Part shown: positions 1 to 7,185 of the stretch, piece after piece
Layout of the letters: the number at the start of each line of letters is the position of its first letter
Position numbering within the stretch: the stretch's first letter is position 1
IMG/VR virus record: IMGVR_UViG_3300042562_000683
Coordinates: 1-31,674 of that record
Length of the DNA stretch: 31,674 nucleotides
Origin: a virus
Reading direction: 5' to 3' (one strand)
Made by a program: the position numbers and the translations under genes
Notes under the pieces: generated by a model
The model's input: the letters and a program-made list of their open reading frames with translations, nothing else
What the model was told of the DNA's origin: nothing
Database searches by the model: none

Positions 1-561
1 TGGCTTTACAAGGGCTACTGGTTTAGGTCACTTGCCGAAGCCCGGTGGGCTTCATTCTTCGATCATGTCGGATGGAAGTGGACGGTTGAACCGTTCAACA
101 CGGGTGGCTATGTTCCCGACTTCTTGATCCTTGGTCGGCGCCCGATGGTGGTTGAGGTAAAAGGTAAGGCGGCAAGCATCGAAGAACTTTCGGAGTTGAC
201 CGAGTACGTATACCCAAAGCTTTTAGGCGAGTGGGATAAAGACATTCTGTGTCTTGGATCTAAGCCACTTCGGATTGACGACAAATACGTTGGGGACTCG
301 CAGATCGGCATTCTTTCCGAATGGTACGGAGACGACGGGTGGGGTAATGGAGAAGCGATCTTCTGCCATTGCCCATCGTGGACTGATTGCGGATGCACGC
401 GGTATGGGATCGGCCACTCCAGCGGCAGTTACTCACTTAGGCCAAACAGCTGTTACGACGGGAACCTGAACTTGGTTGAGGAATCGCAGATTGAAGAGTT
501 GTGGGCACTTGCGACAAACGCCACGCGTTGGATTCCATCACGAAAAGCGGAGACGCGATGA
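1..561 (+). CDS. PD-(D/E)XK nuclease-like protein, 5' end cut by window edge
   Basis: The reading frame is open from base 1, so the start lies outside the window. The visible 186 residues begin with WLYKGYWFRSLAEARWASFF, which resembles phage-encoded restriction-like nuclease domains (FRSxxEARWAxFFD). A PDF motif and then VEVKGK follow, giving the spaced Asp and E-x-K that form a PD-(D/E)XK metal site. After this comes a Cys/His-rich stretch (CHCPSWTDCGC, then a downstream His) that may bind zinc. The TGA stop overlaps the ATG of the primase-helicase gene (ATGA), so the two are translationally coupled in the early operon. The partial gene at 31390-31674 ends in the same frame and may be its missing N-terminus if the molecule is circular. 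The exact substrate is unknown; the nuclease-like fold is fairly certain from the motifs. Confidence 0.75.
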   Translation, partial: WLYKGYWFRSLAEARWASFFDHVGWKWTVEPFNTGGYVPDFLILGRRPMVVEVKGKAASIEELSELTEYVYPKLLGEWDKDILCLGSKPLRIDDKYVGDSQIGILSEWYGDDGWGNGEAIFCHCPSWTDCGCTRYGIGHSSGSYSLRPNSCYDGNLNLVEESQIEELWALATNATRWIPSRKAETR

Positions 562-2861
562 CCCTTACTTCCGATTGGCTGGGTCACCTGTACGACCAGA
601 CCGACACCGGCTGGCTCACCCTGTTCGCTGTCGACCGCACCACCGGCGAACGCATCACCAAGTGGCACAGGATCATCGACCACGACTGGGCAGCCGACGA
701 AGCAGCCCAACTCGCCGAAACATGCTGCGTGTGGTTCGGCGTGGCACCCAGAGAACGCAAACTCCCCGCAGGCAAACGCGGTGGCGCCGGAGACTGTCTC
801 ACGCTGCCGGCCATGTGGCTAGACATCGACATCGCCTCGACAGTCCACGCCGCCGACGACCTACCGCCCGACATGGACGCAGCCCTCGAGCTGCTCGCCG
901 ACTTCCCGATCCCACCCACCGCCGTCATCAACTCAGGCCACGGCCTGCAAGCCTGGTGGAAACTCACCGAACCCATCGACGTCGACCTGCAATCAAGCGC
1001 ACTCCTCGCCGACTGGGGCACCACCTGGGCCGAACTAGGCCGGCGCCGAGGCTGGCACGTCGACAACGTGTTCGACATCGCCCGAGTCATGCGCCTCCCA
1101 GGCACCCTCAACCGCAAAGCCGAACCGGTCCCCGTCAGCATCATCGGCGCCGACTGGACACGCACCTACGGCGTCGACGATCTCGCCGGCCACATGCTCG
1201 AAGCCCCGACACCACAGGCACCCGACACCCGCAGAGAAGTCCCCTACATCGGACCCGAACGACCCGGTGACGCCTACAACGCAGTCACCAGTGGAGCCGC
1301 GGTCCTCGAGCGGGCAGGGTTCCACTTCGACCACCAGGACTCAGACGGATCACGGCACTACCGGGCACCGCACCGCACCGAACGCAACGACACCACCGGG
1401 GCCACCGTGTACGCAGATGGGCATACAACGCTGTGGTCGGAGACCTTCGCCCGCAACAACAACATGGACACCCGCCGGCCCTACGACGCCTACGGGCTGT
1501 TCACCCACATCGAGCACCGTGGCGACTGGGCCGCAGCCTCACGGGCACTACGGGCCGACGGGTACGGATCAGAAACCGTGGACCTCACCGACGACCACCA
1601 GGCGAAGGAACACATGCCGGCCGAGATCGACGACATGCCGCACGGATGGGAACGAGTCGACCTTGCCTTGGTACTCGCCGACGGATACGAACCGCCGGTG
1701 CCGTCGATCCTGCAACGCATCGACGGCAAAGCCCTCTTCTATCGGGGCCGCATGAACGCCCTGTACGGAGAGAGCGGCTCAGGTAAGTCGTGGGTGGCAC
1801 TCAAGACCGCCGCCCAGATCCTCGCCGACGGGGGCAACGTGGTCTACATCGACCTTGAGGACCACCCCGGATCGGTCGCCTCACGCCTCATGGCCATCGG
1901 AGTCGCACGGCAAGACCTCATCGAACGGTTCGCCTACATCTCCCCCGACGGCGGATGGAACGAACGAGCCGGGGAAGAATGGGAACGGTTCATTGTCGAC
2001 AATGACGCCGAGCTGGTCGTCATCGACTCCACCGGTGAAGCAATGGCAGCCGACGGCACCAAACCCAACGACGACGACGAAGTAGCCCGCTGGTTCCGCA
2101 GGGTGCCCAGACGCCTCGCCCGAGCCGGTGCATGCGTGCTGGTGCTCGATCACGTCCCCAAGTCCAAAGACACCAACGACCGCTTCGCCATCGGATCACA
2201 ACGAAAGCTCGCAGCGATCGACGGGGCCGCCTACAGGGTCGAGGTCGGAGTGGCGCCGGCCAAGGGCATCGAAGGTCACATCAACCTCATCACCACTAAG
2301 GATCGTGGCGGCAACTATCAGCACGGCGCCAAGGTGGCCGAGATCGACATAAGTGACGACGGCCTCGGGTCCACCACCGTCAACGTCAAGCCACCAGGCG
2401 ACGGTCTGCCCACGGTCCTCATGACCCGGATCTGTCAGTTCATCGCCGAGAACGGCGATTGCTCAGCCCTCGCCATCGAGAAAGCAGTCAACGGCAAAGC
2501 CACCGGAATCCGGTTCGCCCTGTCCAAACTCATCGACCTCAACTACGTCGACCGCACCGTCCGAACCGGTAAAGGTGGCGGCTTCACACACTCGCTGATT
2601 CGCATGTTCAACGAGTCAGATCTGTGGATAACTCCTAACCTCGTCCCCTCGTCCCAACCTCGTCCCGCAGGAGGGACGGAGTTGTCCATTCCTAACCTCG
2701 TCCCCTCGTCCCCCATTCATTACAAAGGGGACGAGGGACGAGGTTGGGAGTCCAAAACGGACCTACCTGAAAGCACAACCTCGTCCGACGAAAAGGGACG
2801 AGGTTACGAACCTCTCGCAGCCACAGGCACCGACGACTTCTACGACTTCGAACCGATCTAG
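558..2861 (+). CDS. Phage replication primase-helicase (RepB-type primase plus RepA/RecA-like ATPase)
   Basis: A 767-residue protein that probably primes and unwinds DNA at the phage origin. The N-terminal third looks like a RepB/AEP-type primase: a WLDIDIAS motif with acidic pair D89/D91, then NSGHGLQAWWKL around H128, then a conserved FDIARVMRLPGTLN segment. The C-terminal half is a RecA-like helicase core: Walker A GESGSGKS at 404-411, Walker B ELVVID ending at D490, and LVLDHVPKSK after it. The last ~90 residues contain a winged-helix-like part and a low-complexity tail encoded by the repeat cluster at 2637-2805. I chose the ATG at 558 because it overlaps the upstream stop; an in-frame ATG at 501 would add 19 residues lying inside the upstream gene. 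No separate DNA polymerase is visible, so host polymerase is presumably recruited. Confidence 0.88.
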   Translation: MTLTSDWLGHLYDQTDTGWLTLFAVDRTTGERITKWHRIIDHDWAADEAAQLAETCCVWFGVAPRERKLPAGKRGGAGDCLTLPAMWLDIDIASTVHAADDLPPDMDAALELLADFPIPPTAVINSGHGLQAWWKLTEPIDVDLQSSALLADWGTTWAELGRRRGWHVDNVFDIARVMRLPGTLNRKAEPVPVSIIGADWTRTYGVDDLAGHMLEAPTPQAPDTRREVPYIGPERPGDAYNAVTSGAAVLERAGFHFDHQDSDGSRHYRAPHRTERNDTTGATVYADGHTTLWSETFARNNNMDTRRPYDAYGLFTHIEHRGDWAAASRALRADGYGSETVDLTDDHQAKEHMPAEIDDMPHGWERVDLALVLADGYEPPVPSILQRIDGKALFYRGRMNALYGESGSGKSWVALKTAAQILADGGNVVYIDLEDHPGSVASRLMAIGVARQDLIERFAYISPDGGWNERAGEEWERFIVDNDAELVVIDSTGEAMAADGTKPNDDDEVARWFRRVPRRLARAGACVLVLDHVPKSKDTNDRFAIGSQRKLAAIDGAAYRVEVGVAPAKGIEGHINLITTKDRGGNYQHGAKVAEIDISDDGLGSTTVNVKPPGDGLPTVLMTRICQFIAENGDCSALAIEKAVNGKATGIRFALSKLIDLNYVDRTVRTGKGGGFTHSLIRMFNESDLWITPNLVPSSQPRPAGGTELSIPNLVPSSPIHYKGDEGRGWESKTDLPESTTSSDEKGRGYEPLAATGTDDFYDFEPI
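2637..2805. repeat. Cluster of direct and inverted GGGACGAGG repeats (candidate replication origin iterons)
   Basis: Inside the 3' end of the primase-helicase gene, the 9-mer CCTCGTCCC occurs five times on the plus strand (2639, 2647, 2658, 2696, 2704), its complement GGGACGAGG three times (2728, 2735, 2795), and an 8/9 match lies at 2779. The copies form two hairpins: 2694-2713 pairs with 2727-2745 (19 bp with one bulged C), and 2777-2786 pairs with 2796-2805 (10 bp, perfect). Iterons inside the initiator gene are known from lambda, where ori lies in gene O. Origin function here is an inference; a coding-level repeat expansion is the alternative. Confidence 0.7.
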
Positions 2862-2874
2862 GAAAGGCCACCCA

Positions 2875-3411
2875 ATGACCCGACACATCACCGCCATCCG
2901 ACGAGACATCCTCGAGACACTCGCCCGCCTCACCGCACTCGATGCCGGGCTGACCGACGCCTGGTCGAACCTCAGAGACGCACAGCCCGGCTACCCAACC
3001 TCCACAGGTGGATCGGGAGCAGCACCCACTCGCAATGACGACGGACACCCGGCCGGCTTGGAGAAGTTCCTAGGCCGGCCGGACCCGGCGGCCGAGGATC
3101 TCAGACTCCTCGACATGGAAGCTCTGAAGCTGGCCCGCTGCGCCTCGTCTCTGCATGACCTAGTCACACGGTGGGCAGCGACAACCGGCACCGAGGACGG
3201 AAGGGCTGAGCGGACACGCCTGCCCGGTGGTGACTGCGTGGCGTGCAGCAGGTATTGCTCGGGCAAGGGCGATGCCGACAGGCTCAGGTCTGGGCTGTGC
3301 CCAGCATGTCGATCAGCGTGGGGTCGATGGGTTGCCGTGCGTCAAGGTGATCGTGGTGACTGGATGATCGAGCGACGTGCAACTCTCAACCAATGCGAGG
3401 ATGCAGCATGA
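2875..3411 (+). CDS. Hypothetical phage protein with C-terminal Cys cluster
   Basis: A 178-residue protein of unknown function. The start is supported by a Shine-Dalgarno-like AGGAAAGG at 2860-2867, about eight bases upstream of the ATG. The N-terminal half (MTRHITAIRRDILETLARLT...) is predicted mostly helical, the middle is Gly/Pro-rich and poorly ordered, and the C-terminal part holds CVACSRYC followed by CPAC, which looks like a four-cysteine zinc site. It sits 13 bp after the primase-helicase gene and its stop overlaps the next start, so it belongs to the same transcription unit. Proteins with a C-terminal zinc knuckle at this position in actinophage genomes are common, but I recognise no named family. 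Confidence 0.7.
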   Translation: MTRHITAIRRDILETLARLTALDAGLTDAWSNLRDAQPGYPTSTGGSGAAPTRNDDGHPAGLEKFLGRPDPAAEDLRLLDMEALKLARCASSLHDLVTRWAATTGTEDGRAERTRLPGGDCVACSRYCSGKGDADRLRSGLCPACRSAWGRWVAVRQGDRGDWMIERRATLNQCEDAA

Positions 3412-3707
3412 GCGAAACATTCCGCATCGGGCTGCAACAGACATTCAGCGATCTTGTCCCCGAGGAAGCCATCTCGGCTTGCTCTCGTGACAATGAACTG
3501 AGACTCGAACGGGCCGGATGCGTAGACATTGAAACCACCATCGTCACCGCCCTCGAGCCCGAGTGGGAGTTCGACGAGGACGGCAATCTTGTCAAGGATG
3601 AGAATGGCGAATACGTGGAGACAGGGAACATGATCACCCTTCGAGTCGCAACCACGAAGGCGACAGCTACCGCTGAGCAGGCAAGAGCGGCAGGGGTGAG
3701 ACCATGA
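3408..3707 (+). CDS. Hypothetical small acidic phage protein
   Basis: A 99-residue protein starting at the ATG that overlaps the previous stop (ATGA); an upstream in-frame ATG at 3393 is less likely because it lies inside the preceding gene. The middle is strongly acidic (EPEWEFDEDGNLVKDENGEY), a pattern resembling a beta-hairpin loop in small phage accessory proteins. No catalytic or metal-binding motif is visible and there is no signal peptide or membrane segment. It sits between the zinc-knuckle protein and a 46-residue gene, all tightly packed ahead of the HNH endonuclease. Function unknown. Confidence 0.65.
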   Translation: MSETFRIGLQQTFSDLVPEEAISACSRDNELRLERAGCVDIETTIVTALEPEWEFDEDGNLVKDENGEYVETGNMITLRVATTKATATAEQARAAGVRP

Positions 3708-3844
3708 CCGACAAGTGGGTACGCGGGTACGGCTGCGATCCAAAGAAACACAGCGGGCATCCACCACTTGTGCGCATCGGTGCTGTACTGTGTGCGTCAG
3801 GTCGGCGTCGTGTGCATCAGCACTCGGCGCCGTTTACGTTGTGA
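3704..3844 (+). CDS. Very small basic hypothetical protein
   Basis: A 46-codon reading frame that begins with an ATG overlapping the upstream stop (ATGA at 3704-3707) and ends ten bases before the HNH gene. The translation (MTDKWVRGYGCDPKKHSGHP...) has two cysteines and several histidines, so a metal site is possible but not shown. The evidence for it being a gene is the exact stop/start overlap and the otherwise gene-free 150 bp it fills. No family recognised; it could also be a translational bridge to the HNH gene. Confidence 0.5.
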   Translation: MTDKWVRGYGCDPKKHSGHPPLVRIGAVLCASGRRRVHQHSAPFTL

Positions 3845-3854
3845 GCCACGCCAA

Positions 3855-4145
3855 ATGAAAAGGCCCTGCCTTGATTGCGGTGCCCCTGCCCATGCCGCCA
3901 GGTGCAAGTCGTGCGCTGCAGCTCGACCGAACAGCACGGCTCGAGGTTACGGATCTGCACACCGCAAGGCCCGAGCGCTGCTCGCTCAAACTCTTCCGAG
4001 ATCGTGTGCCTATGGGTGCGGGGTGGTACTCACCTCCTCCTCCCATTGGGTCGCAGCTCATGTCGAAGATGGAAACCCGGCGGCAGGGTGGCAGGCCTCC
4101 TGCCGATCGTGCAACGAACTTGCGAAACGAAAGTTCACGGCGTGA
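3855..4145 (+). CDS. HNH endonuclease (packaging-associated type)
   Basis: A 96-residue HNH-family nuclease. It opens with a zinc-binding CLDCGAPAHAARCKSC segment, continues with ARGYGSAHRKARALL, a signature of the small HNH proteins found next to terminase genes, and ends with the ββα-metal core: a CxxxC pair around SCAYGC, AAHVEDGNPAAGW supplying the active-site His, and CRSCNELAKRKF as the second half of the structural zinc site. The ATG at 3855 is chosen because upstream in-frame codons lie in the preceding gene. In HK97-like phages such HNH proteins work with the large terminase in cutting cos DNA; the terminase genes start about 930 bp downstream, across a noncoding segment and a small primase gene. 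Confidence 0.85.
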   Translation: MKRPCLDCGAPAHAARCKSCAAARPNSTARGYGSAHRKARALLAQTLPRSCAYGCGVVLTSSSHWVAAHVEDGNPAAGWQASCRSCNELAKRKFTA

Positions 4146-4257
4146 CCCCCTGTCCCCAGATCGTCTGCCGGCGTACGACCTGAACTTCGAGTCGTTCGTG
4201 CTCGTTGCGATCTGACAGGCGGCCAATCGGGGGCGCATGGGGTGGCACCTCGTTTTT

Positions 4258-4300
4258 CCGGGTCACCTTCGAGCCACGGAGACCCGGTTTAGCCTTTCTT
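4258..4300 (+). terminator. Candidate terminator after the HNH gene
   Basis: CCGGGTC (4258-4264) pairs with GACCCGG (4281-4287) across a 16-base loop, and the right arm is followed by a T-rich stretch (TTTAGCCTTTCTT). The stem is only 7 bp, so termination is plausible rather than strong. It would separate the early operon from the packaging/structural operon. Confidence 0.45.
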
Positions 4301-4342
4301 GCGCACCCGCGAAACTCACGAGCCCCTGACGACTTCCCCAGG

Positions 4343-4372
4343 TCGAGCGTGCTGGGCGCCCAGCGTGCTCGA
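4343..4372. repeat. Interrupted palindrome upstream of packaging genes
   Basis: A perfect 14-bp palindrome GCTGGGCGCCCAGC (4351-4364) is flanked by outer arms TCGAGC (4343-4348) and GCTCGA (4367-4372), each separated from the core by GT. The same bases also form a direct repeat of AGCGTGCT at 4346 and 4362. Such combined symmetry suits a dimeric DNA-binding protein or a terminase recognition site; which of these applies cannot be told from the sequence. Confidence 0.6.
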
Positions 4373-4481
4373 TGGCTGGCTTGTCATCGGCTCGGCCGGC
4401 AGGCCAGCAGGCGCCAACGTCGTCGGAGTTATTCTGTCGGCTCTGACATTCCCCCAGCGTGCGAGGCTGTAGCCGTTACGC

Positions 4482-4487
4482 TATGCT
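4482..4487 (+). promoter_or_regulatory. Likely leaderless promoter of the packaging operon (-10 box)
   Basis: TATGCT matches the actinobacterial TANNNT -10 element and ends six bases before the ATG at 4494, which places the expected transcription start at or next to the start codon. No Shine-Dalgarno sequence precedes this ATG, in agreement with a leaderless mRNA. No good -35 hexamer is visible at 17-18 bp. Confidence 0.5.
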
Positions 4488-4493
4488 TCGGGC

Positions 4494-5066
4494 ATGCGCC
4501 GCTGCTTCTTCTGCTCAACTGCTCTTTCGCCTCTTGCTCGAGCCGACGTTCGCTACTGCTCGGGCCGCTGCCGCATCGCCGCACACCGCTTGAAAGGCGT
4601 TCTGCCGGCCGAGCTGGTCGCGCTCGATCGCTGGATTCGGTACTCGCCGATCAAGGTGCCGCTGACTGTTCGGGGCCGGGCGGCCTCGTCGACCAACCCC
4701 CGCACCTGGTCAACTTACGAAAGCGCAAAGGACAGCACCATCGGTGCAGGTCTGGGCTTCGTCCTGAACGGCGACGGTGTCGTTTGCATCGACATCGACC
4801 ATTGCCTCGAAGCGGGCCGGCCTACTCGCTGGGCCTCTGACTTCCTTGCAACCTTGCCCGACACCTACGTCGAGGTTTCACCTAGCGGCGATGGCCTGCA
4901 TGTCTGGGGCGTCGCCGATCTTGGCTTCACTGGCCGGCGCATCAAGATCGCAGGCGGCGACCTCGAGGTCTACGGAAACCTTCGCTACCTGACCGTCACC
5001 GGCGATGCCATCACTTCGACCCGCCACCTCGGCGACCTCACCAAGGCGGTCGCTGCTCTCGGCTGA
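4494..5066 (+). CDS. Small archaeo-eukaryotic (Prim-Pol) type primase with N-terminal zinc motif
   Basis: A 190-residue stand-alone primase-polymerase domain. The N-terminus has a four-cysteine motif (C4, C7, C22, C26) typical of zinc knuckles fused to such domains. The Prim-Pol core follows: GLGFVLNGDGVVCIDIDHCL with metal-binding D100 and D102, then VEVSPSGDGLHVWG with S131 and H136 matching the nucleotide-binding SxxGxH motif, then GGDLEVYGNLRYLTVTGD, the last strand motif of the family. It is much shorter than full Prim-Pol/helicase fusions and lacks an ATPase. It begins directly after a -10 box, without a Shine-Dalgarno site, and heads the terminase operon, 11 bp ahead of TerS. This is the second primase in the genome; whether both act in replication is unknown. 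Confidence 0.82.
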   Translation: MRRCFFCSTALSPLARADVRYCSGRCRIAAHRLKGVLPAELVALDRWIRYSPIKVPLTVRGRAASSTNPRTWSTYESAKDSTIGAGLGFVLNGDGVVCIDIDHCLEAGRPTRWASDFLATLPDTYVEVSPSGDGLHVWGVADLGFTGRRIKIAGGDLEVYGNLRYLTVTGDAITSTRHLGDLTKAVAALG

Positions 5067-5077
5067 AAGGCCCACCA

Positions 5078-5509
5078 GTGGCACGCACCGGACGACCCCC
5101 AATGCCGACCGAACGCAAACGTGCGCTCGGCAATCCCGGCAAGCGCGCCCTGCCAGATCGCACCGTCGGCAACCTCGCCGCAGTGCCGGCGGTCGCTTCG
5201 GAACCTTCCGACCTTGACCCAGCCGCAGCCCTTGAGTCTGTGATGTTTGCCGGCCGTGTCTGGCTGGCCGCTACCGACTCGGTCGCGTTGTCGATGCTGC
5301 GCGAGTCGCTCGAAGAACGCCAAGCACTGCGCGACGTTGTCATTGCCACCCAGTCGGAGACCGCCCGCAAGGCGCTCCGCGATCTCGACAAGCAAATCAT
5401 CGGGCAGCTTTCGCTGCTCGGGTTCGATCCCGCCGCCCGTTCTCGACTCGGGCTGGCCGAAGTCAAGGCGGCATCGACGTTGGAGAAGCTCCGCCAATCT
5501 CGTGGCTAG
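5078..5509 (+). CDS. terS: Terminase small subunit (P27 family)
   Basis: A 143-residue DNA-recognition subunit of the packaging motor. The N-terminus GRPPMPTERKRALGNPGKR is the hallmark of P27-type small terminases (GRPxKPTxxKxxxGNPGKR), which fixes the GTG at 5078 as start since the next ATG at 5102 would cut the motif off. The remainder is helical and ends with a coiled region (KAASTLEKLRQSRG). It overlaps the large-subunit gene by eight bases. It should bind the pac or cos site and hand the DNA to TerL. Confidence 0.9.
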   Translation: MARTGRPPMPTERKRALGNPGKRALPDRTVGNLAAVPAVASEPSDLDPAAALESVMFAGRVWLAATDSVALSMLRESLEERQALRDVVIATQSETARKALRDLDKQIIGQLSLLGFDPAARSRLGLAEVKAASTLEKLRQSRG

Positions 5510-7052
5510 GGCGAAGGGCTGGCCGCCACGGTGGTCGACTCTGAACCCAACGCAGCGCACCCGCACCCGCGGCGACCAGGCTGCCGAGTTCATCAACGCC
5601 TACTGCCGCATCACCAAGTCATCAGTCGGGGGAAGTGCGGGCGACCTGATCGTCCTGCGCCCTTGGCAACTCAAGCTCATCGACGCCCTGCTGGCCGAGG
5701 ATGCGACCCCGCAACACATGCTCAAGCACCGTGCCGCCCTGATCGGCATGCCCCGCAAGTCAGGCAAGTCCGCGCTCGGTGCCGGTCTCGCTCTCTGGTC
5801 ACTCTTCTGTGGTGACGATGGCGGCGAGGTTTACTCCTGCGCCGGCACTCGTGACCAGGCACGCATCGTGTTCGCCACCGCAAAACGCATGGTCGAACTC
5901 GACGGCGAACTGTCCTCGATGGCAAAGGTGTACCGCGACGCCATCGAGATCCCCGCTACAGGCAGCGTCTACCGGGTGCTGAGCCGAGAGGCCAACGCCT
6001 CCGAAGGACTCAGCCCCACTCTCTGCGTGTTCGACGAAGTTCATGTCCAGCCCGACGACGAGTTGTGGAACGTCATGCAGCTCGGCGCTGGCGCTCGACG
6101 CGAGCCGATGCTGCTCGGGATCACCACGGCCGGCAGTCGAACCGACAACCACGGCCAAGACTCGCTGTGTTATCGCCTGTACCAGCACGGCAAACGTGTC
6201 GTGTCTGGCGAGGTCAATGACCCTTCGTTCTTCTTCTCGTGGTGGGAACCGAAAGCCGGCGCCGATGCCGACCATCGAAGCCCGAAGGTCTGGGCCGAAT
6301 CGAACCCCGGCTACGGCGATCTCAACTCGGTCGAGGACTTCAAGTCGACGCTGATGCGAACACCTGAAGCGGAGTTCCGAACGAAGCGCACGAACGTGTG
6401 GGTGGTCGGCTCGTCTGCCGCTCTGCCTCACGGCTCGTGGGCGAAGCTCACCGACACCGACCGTGTGGTCGACTCGTCGGTCGATGTGATCCTCATGGCC
6501 GATGGCTCCTGGTCTGGTGACTCCACCGGCATCATCGGCTGCACGGTCGAGGAACGCCCGCACATGTTCGTGCTCGACGTGTGGGAGAAGCCCGAACATT
6601 CCAACGACTGGCGCGTGCCGGTCGCCGATGTCGAAGACGCGTTGCGTGTCGCTGCCCGCGATCTGCCTTGTGTCGAGGTCGGAATGGACCCCTACCGCTG
6701 GCAGCGGTCCATGCAAGTCCTCGAAGACGACGGCTTGCCGATGCTCGAGTACCCGATGGGCAGCGTCGAACGAATGGTCAAAGCGTGGAAAGCGTTCTAT
6801 GACGCGGTCCTCGACAGCACGTTTACTCACGACGGTGACCCACGACTGGCCCGCCATGTCGAAGCGATGGTCTTGAAGATCGACGCTAGGGGCGCACGCC
6901 CCACCAAAGAACACAAAGCCTCGACCCGCCACATCGACCTCGGTGTCTGTGCGGTCGCCGGCCTAGAGCGTGCCGTCTGGCATGCGAACCACTCACCGAC
7001 TGCGCCATCTCAGCCGCAGATTCTCGACCCTTGGAGCCTTACCGATGCGTGA
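5502..7052 (+). CDS. terL: Terminase large subunit (ATPase and nuclease)
   Basis: A 516-residue packaging motor. The ATPase half has LRPWQLKLIDALL (adenine-binding Q motif), Walker A GMPRKSGKS (82-90), Walker B LCVFDEVH with D178/E179, and coupling motif GITTAGS (206-212). The RNase H-like nuclease half has likely metal ligands D334 (LMADGSWSGD), D396 (VGMDPYRW) and D479 (RHIDLGVCA). The GTG at 5502 overlaps the end of terS and starts the conserved KGWPPRW...RGDQAAEFI segment; an open frame extends further upstream but lies inside terS. Length and motif order fit Terminase_1 (HK97/P27-associated) enzymes. It powers DNA entry through the portal encoded two genes downstream. Confidence 0.95.
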   Translation: MARAKGWPPRWSTLNPTQRTRTRGDQAAEFINAYCRITKSSVGGSAGDLIVLRPWQLKLIDALLAEDATPQHMLKHRAALIGMPRKSGKSALGAGLALWSLFCGDDGGEVYSCAGTRDQARIVFATAKRMVELDGELSSMAKVYRDAIEIPATGSVYRVLSREANASEGLSPTLCVFDEVHVQPDDELWNVMQLGAGARREPMLLGITTAGSRTDNHGQDSLCYRLYQHGKRVVSGEVNDPSFFFSWWEPKAGADADHRSPKVWAESNPGYGDLNSVEDFKSTLMRTPEAEFRTKRTNVWVVGSSAALPHGSWAKLTDTDRVVDSSVDVILMADGSWSGDSTGIIGCTVEERPHMFVLDVWEKPEHSNDWRVPVADVEDALRVAARDLPCVEVGMDPYRWQRSMQVLEDDGLPMLEYPMGSVERMVKAWKAFYDAVLDSTFTHDGDPRLARHVEAMVLKIDARGARPTKEHKASTRHIDLGVCAVAGLERAVWHANHSPTAPSQPQILDPWSLTDA

Positions 7053-7185
7053 ACGTCTCACCACCATCGCCGAGGCCATCGGTGCAGCGCTCATCGTGGC
7101 CGGCGTTGCTGCCGTGTCAATCCCCGGCGCGCTTGTCGCTGCGGGCTGTGCCCTCATTACCCTCTCGTGGGCGGCGAACCAATGA
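7045..7185 (+). CDS. Small membrane protein between terminase and portal
   Basis: A 46-residue protein with two hydrophobic helices (IGAALIVAGVAAVSIPGALV and ALITLSWAA) and almost no charged residues after the first six. It overlaps the end of terL by eight bases and its stop overlaps the portal ATG (ATGA), so it is translated in the structural operon. The ATG at 7045 is the natural start given these overlaps. Short two-helix proteins at this position occur in several actinophages without known function; a membrane role in infection or lysis is possible but not shown. Confidence 0.65.
   Translation: MRERLTTIAEAIGAALIVAGVAAVSIPGALVAAGCALITLSWAANQ

Larger units (their letters stand above)
4146..4493. 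other. Noncoding segment between HNH and packaging operon; candidate cos region
   Basis: About 350 bp without a convincing gene on either strand. It holds a terminator-like hairpin near 4258-4287, an interrupted palindrome at 4343-4372 and a -10 box at 4482-4487 immediately before the next start codon. In phages with an HNH-terS-terL arrangement the cos site usually lies in this neighbourhood. Cos identity is inferred from position and symmetry only; no known cos sequence is recognised. Confidence 0.45.

Noticed and set aside
4205-4840. Plus-strand open frame bridging the noncoding segment and the Prim-Pol gene
   Set aside because: It overlaps the well-supported primase in another frame, crosses the hairpin and palindrome, and its translation is Arg/Ser/Pro-rich without a domain.
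5799-6932. 377-codon open frame on the minus strand opposite terL
   Set aside because: It lies entirely within the large terminase gene, has no recognisable motif, no ribosome-binding site and a composition expected from the complement of GC-rich codons.
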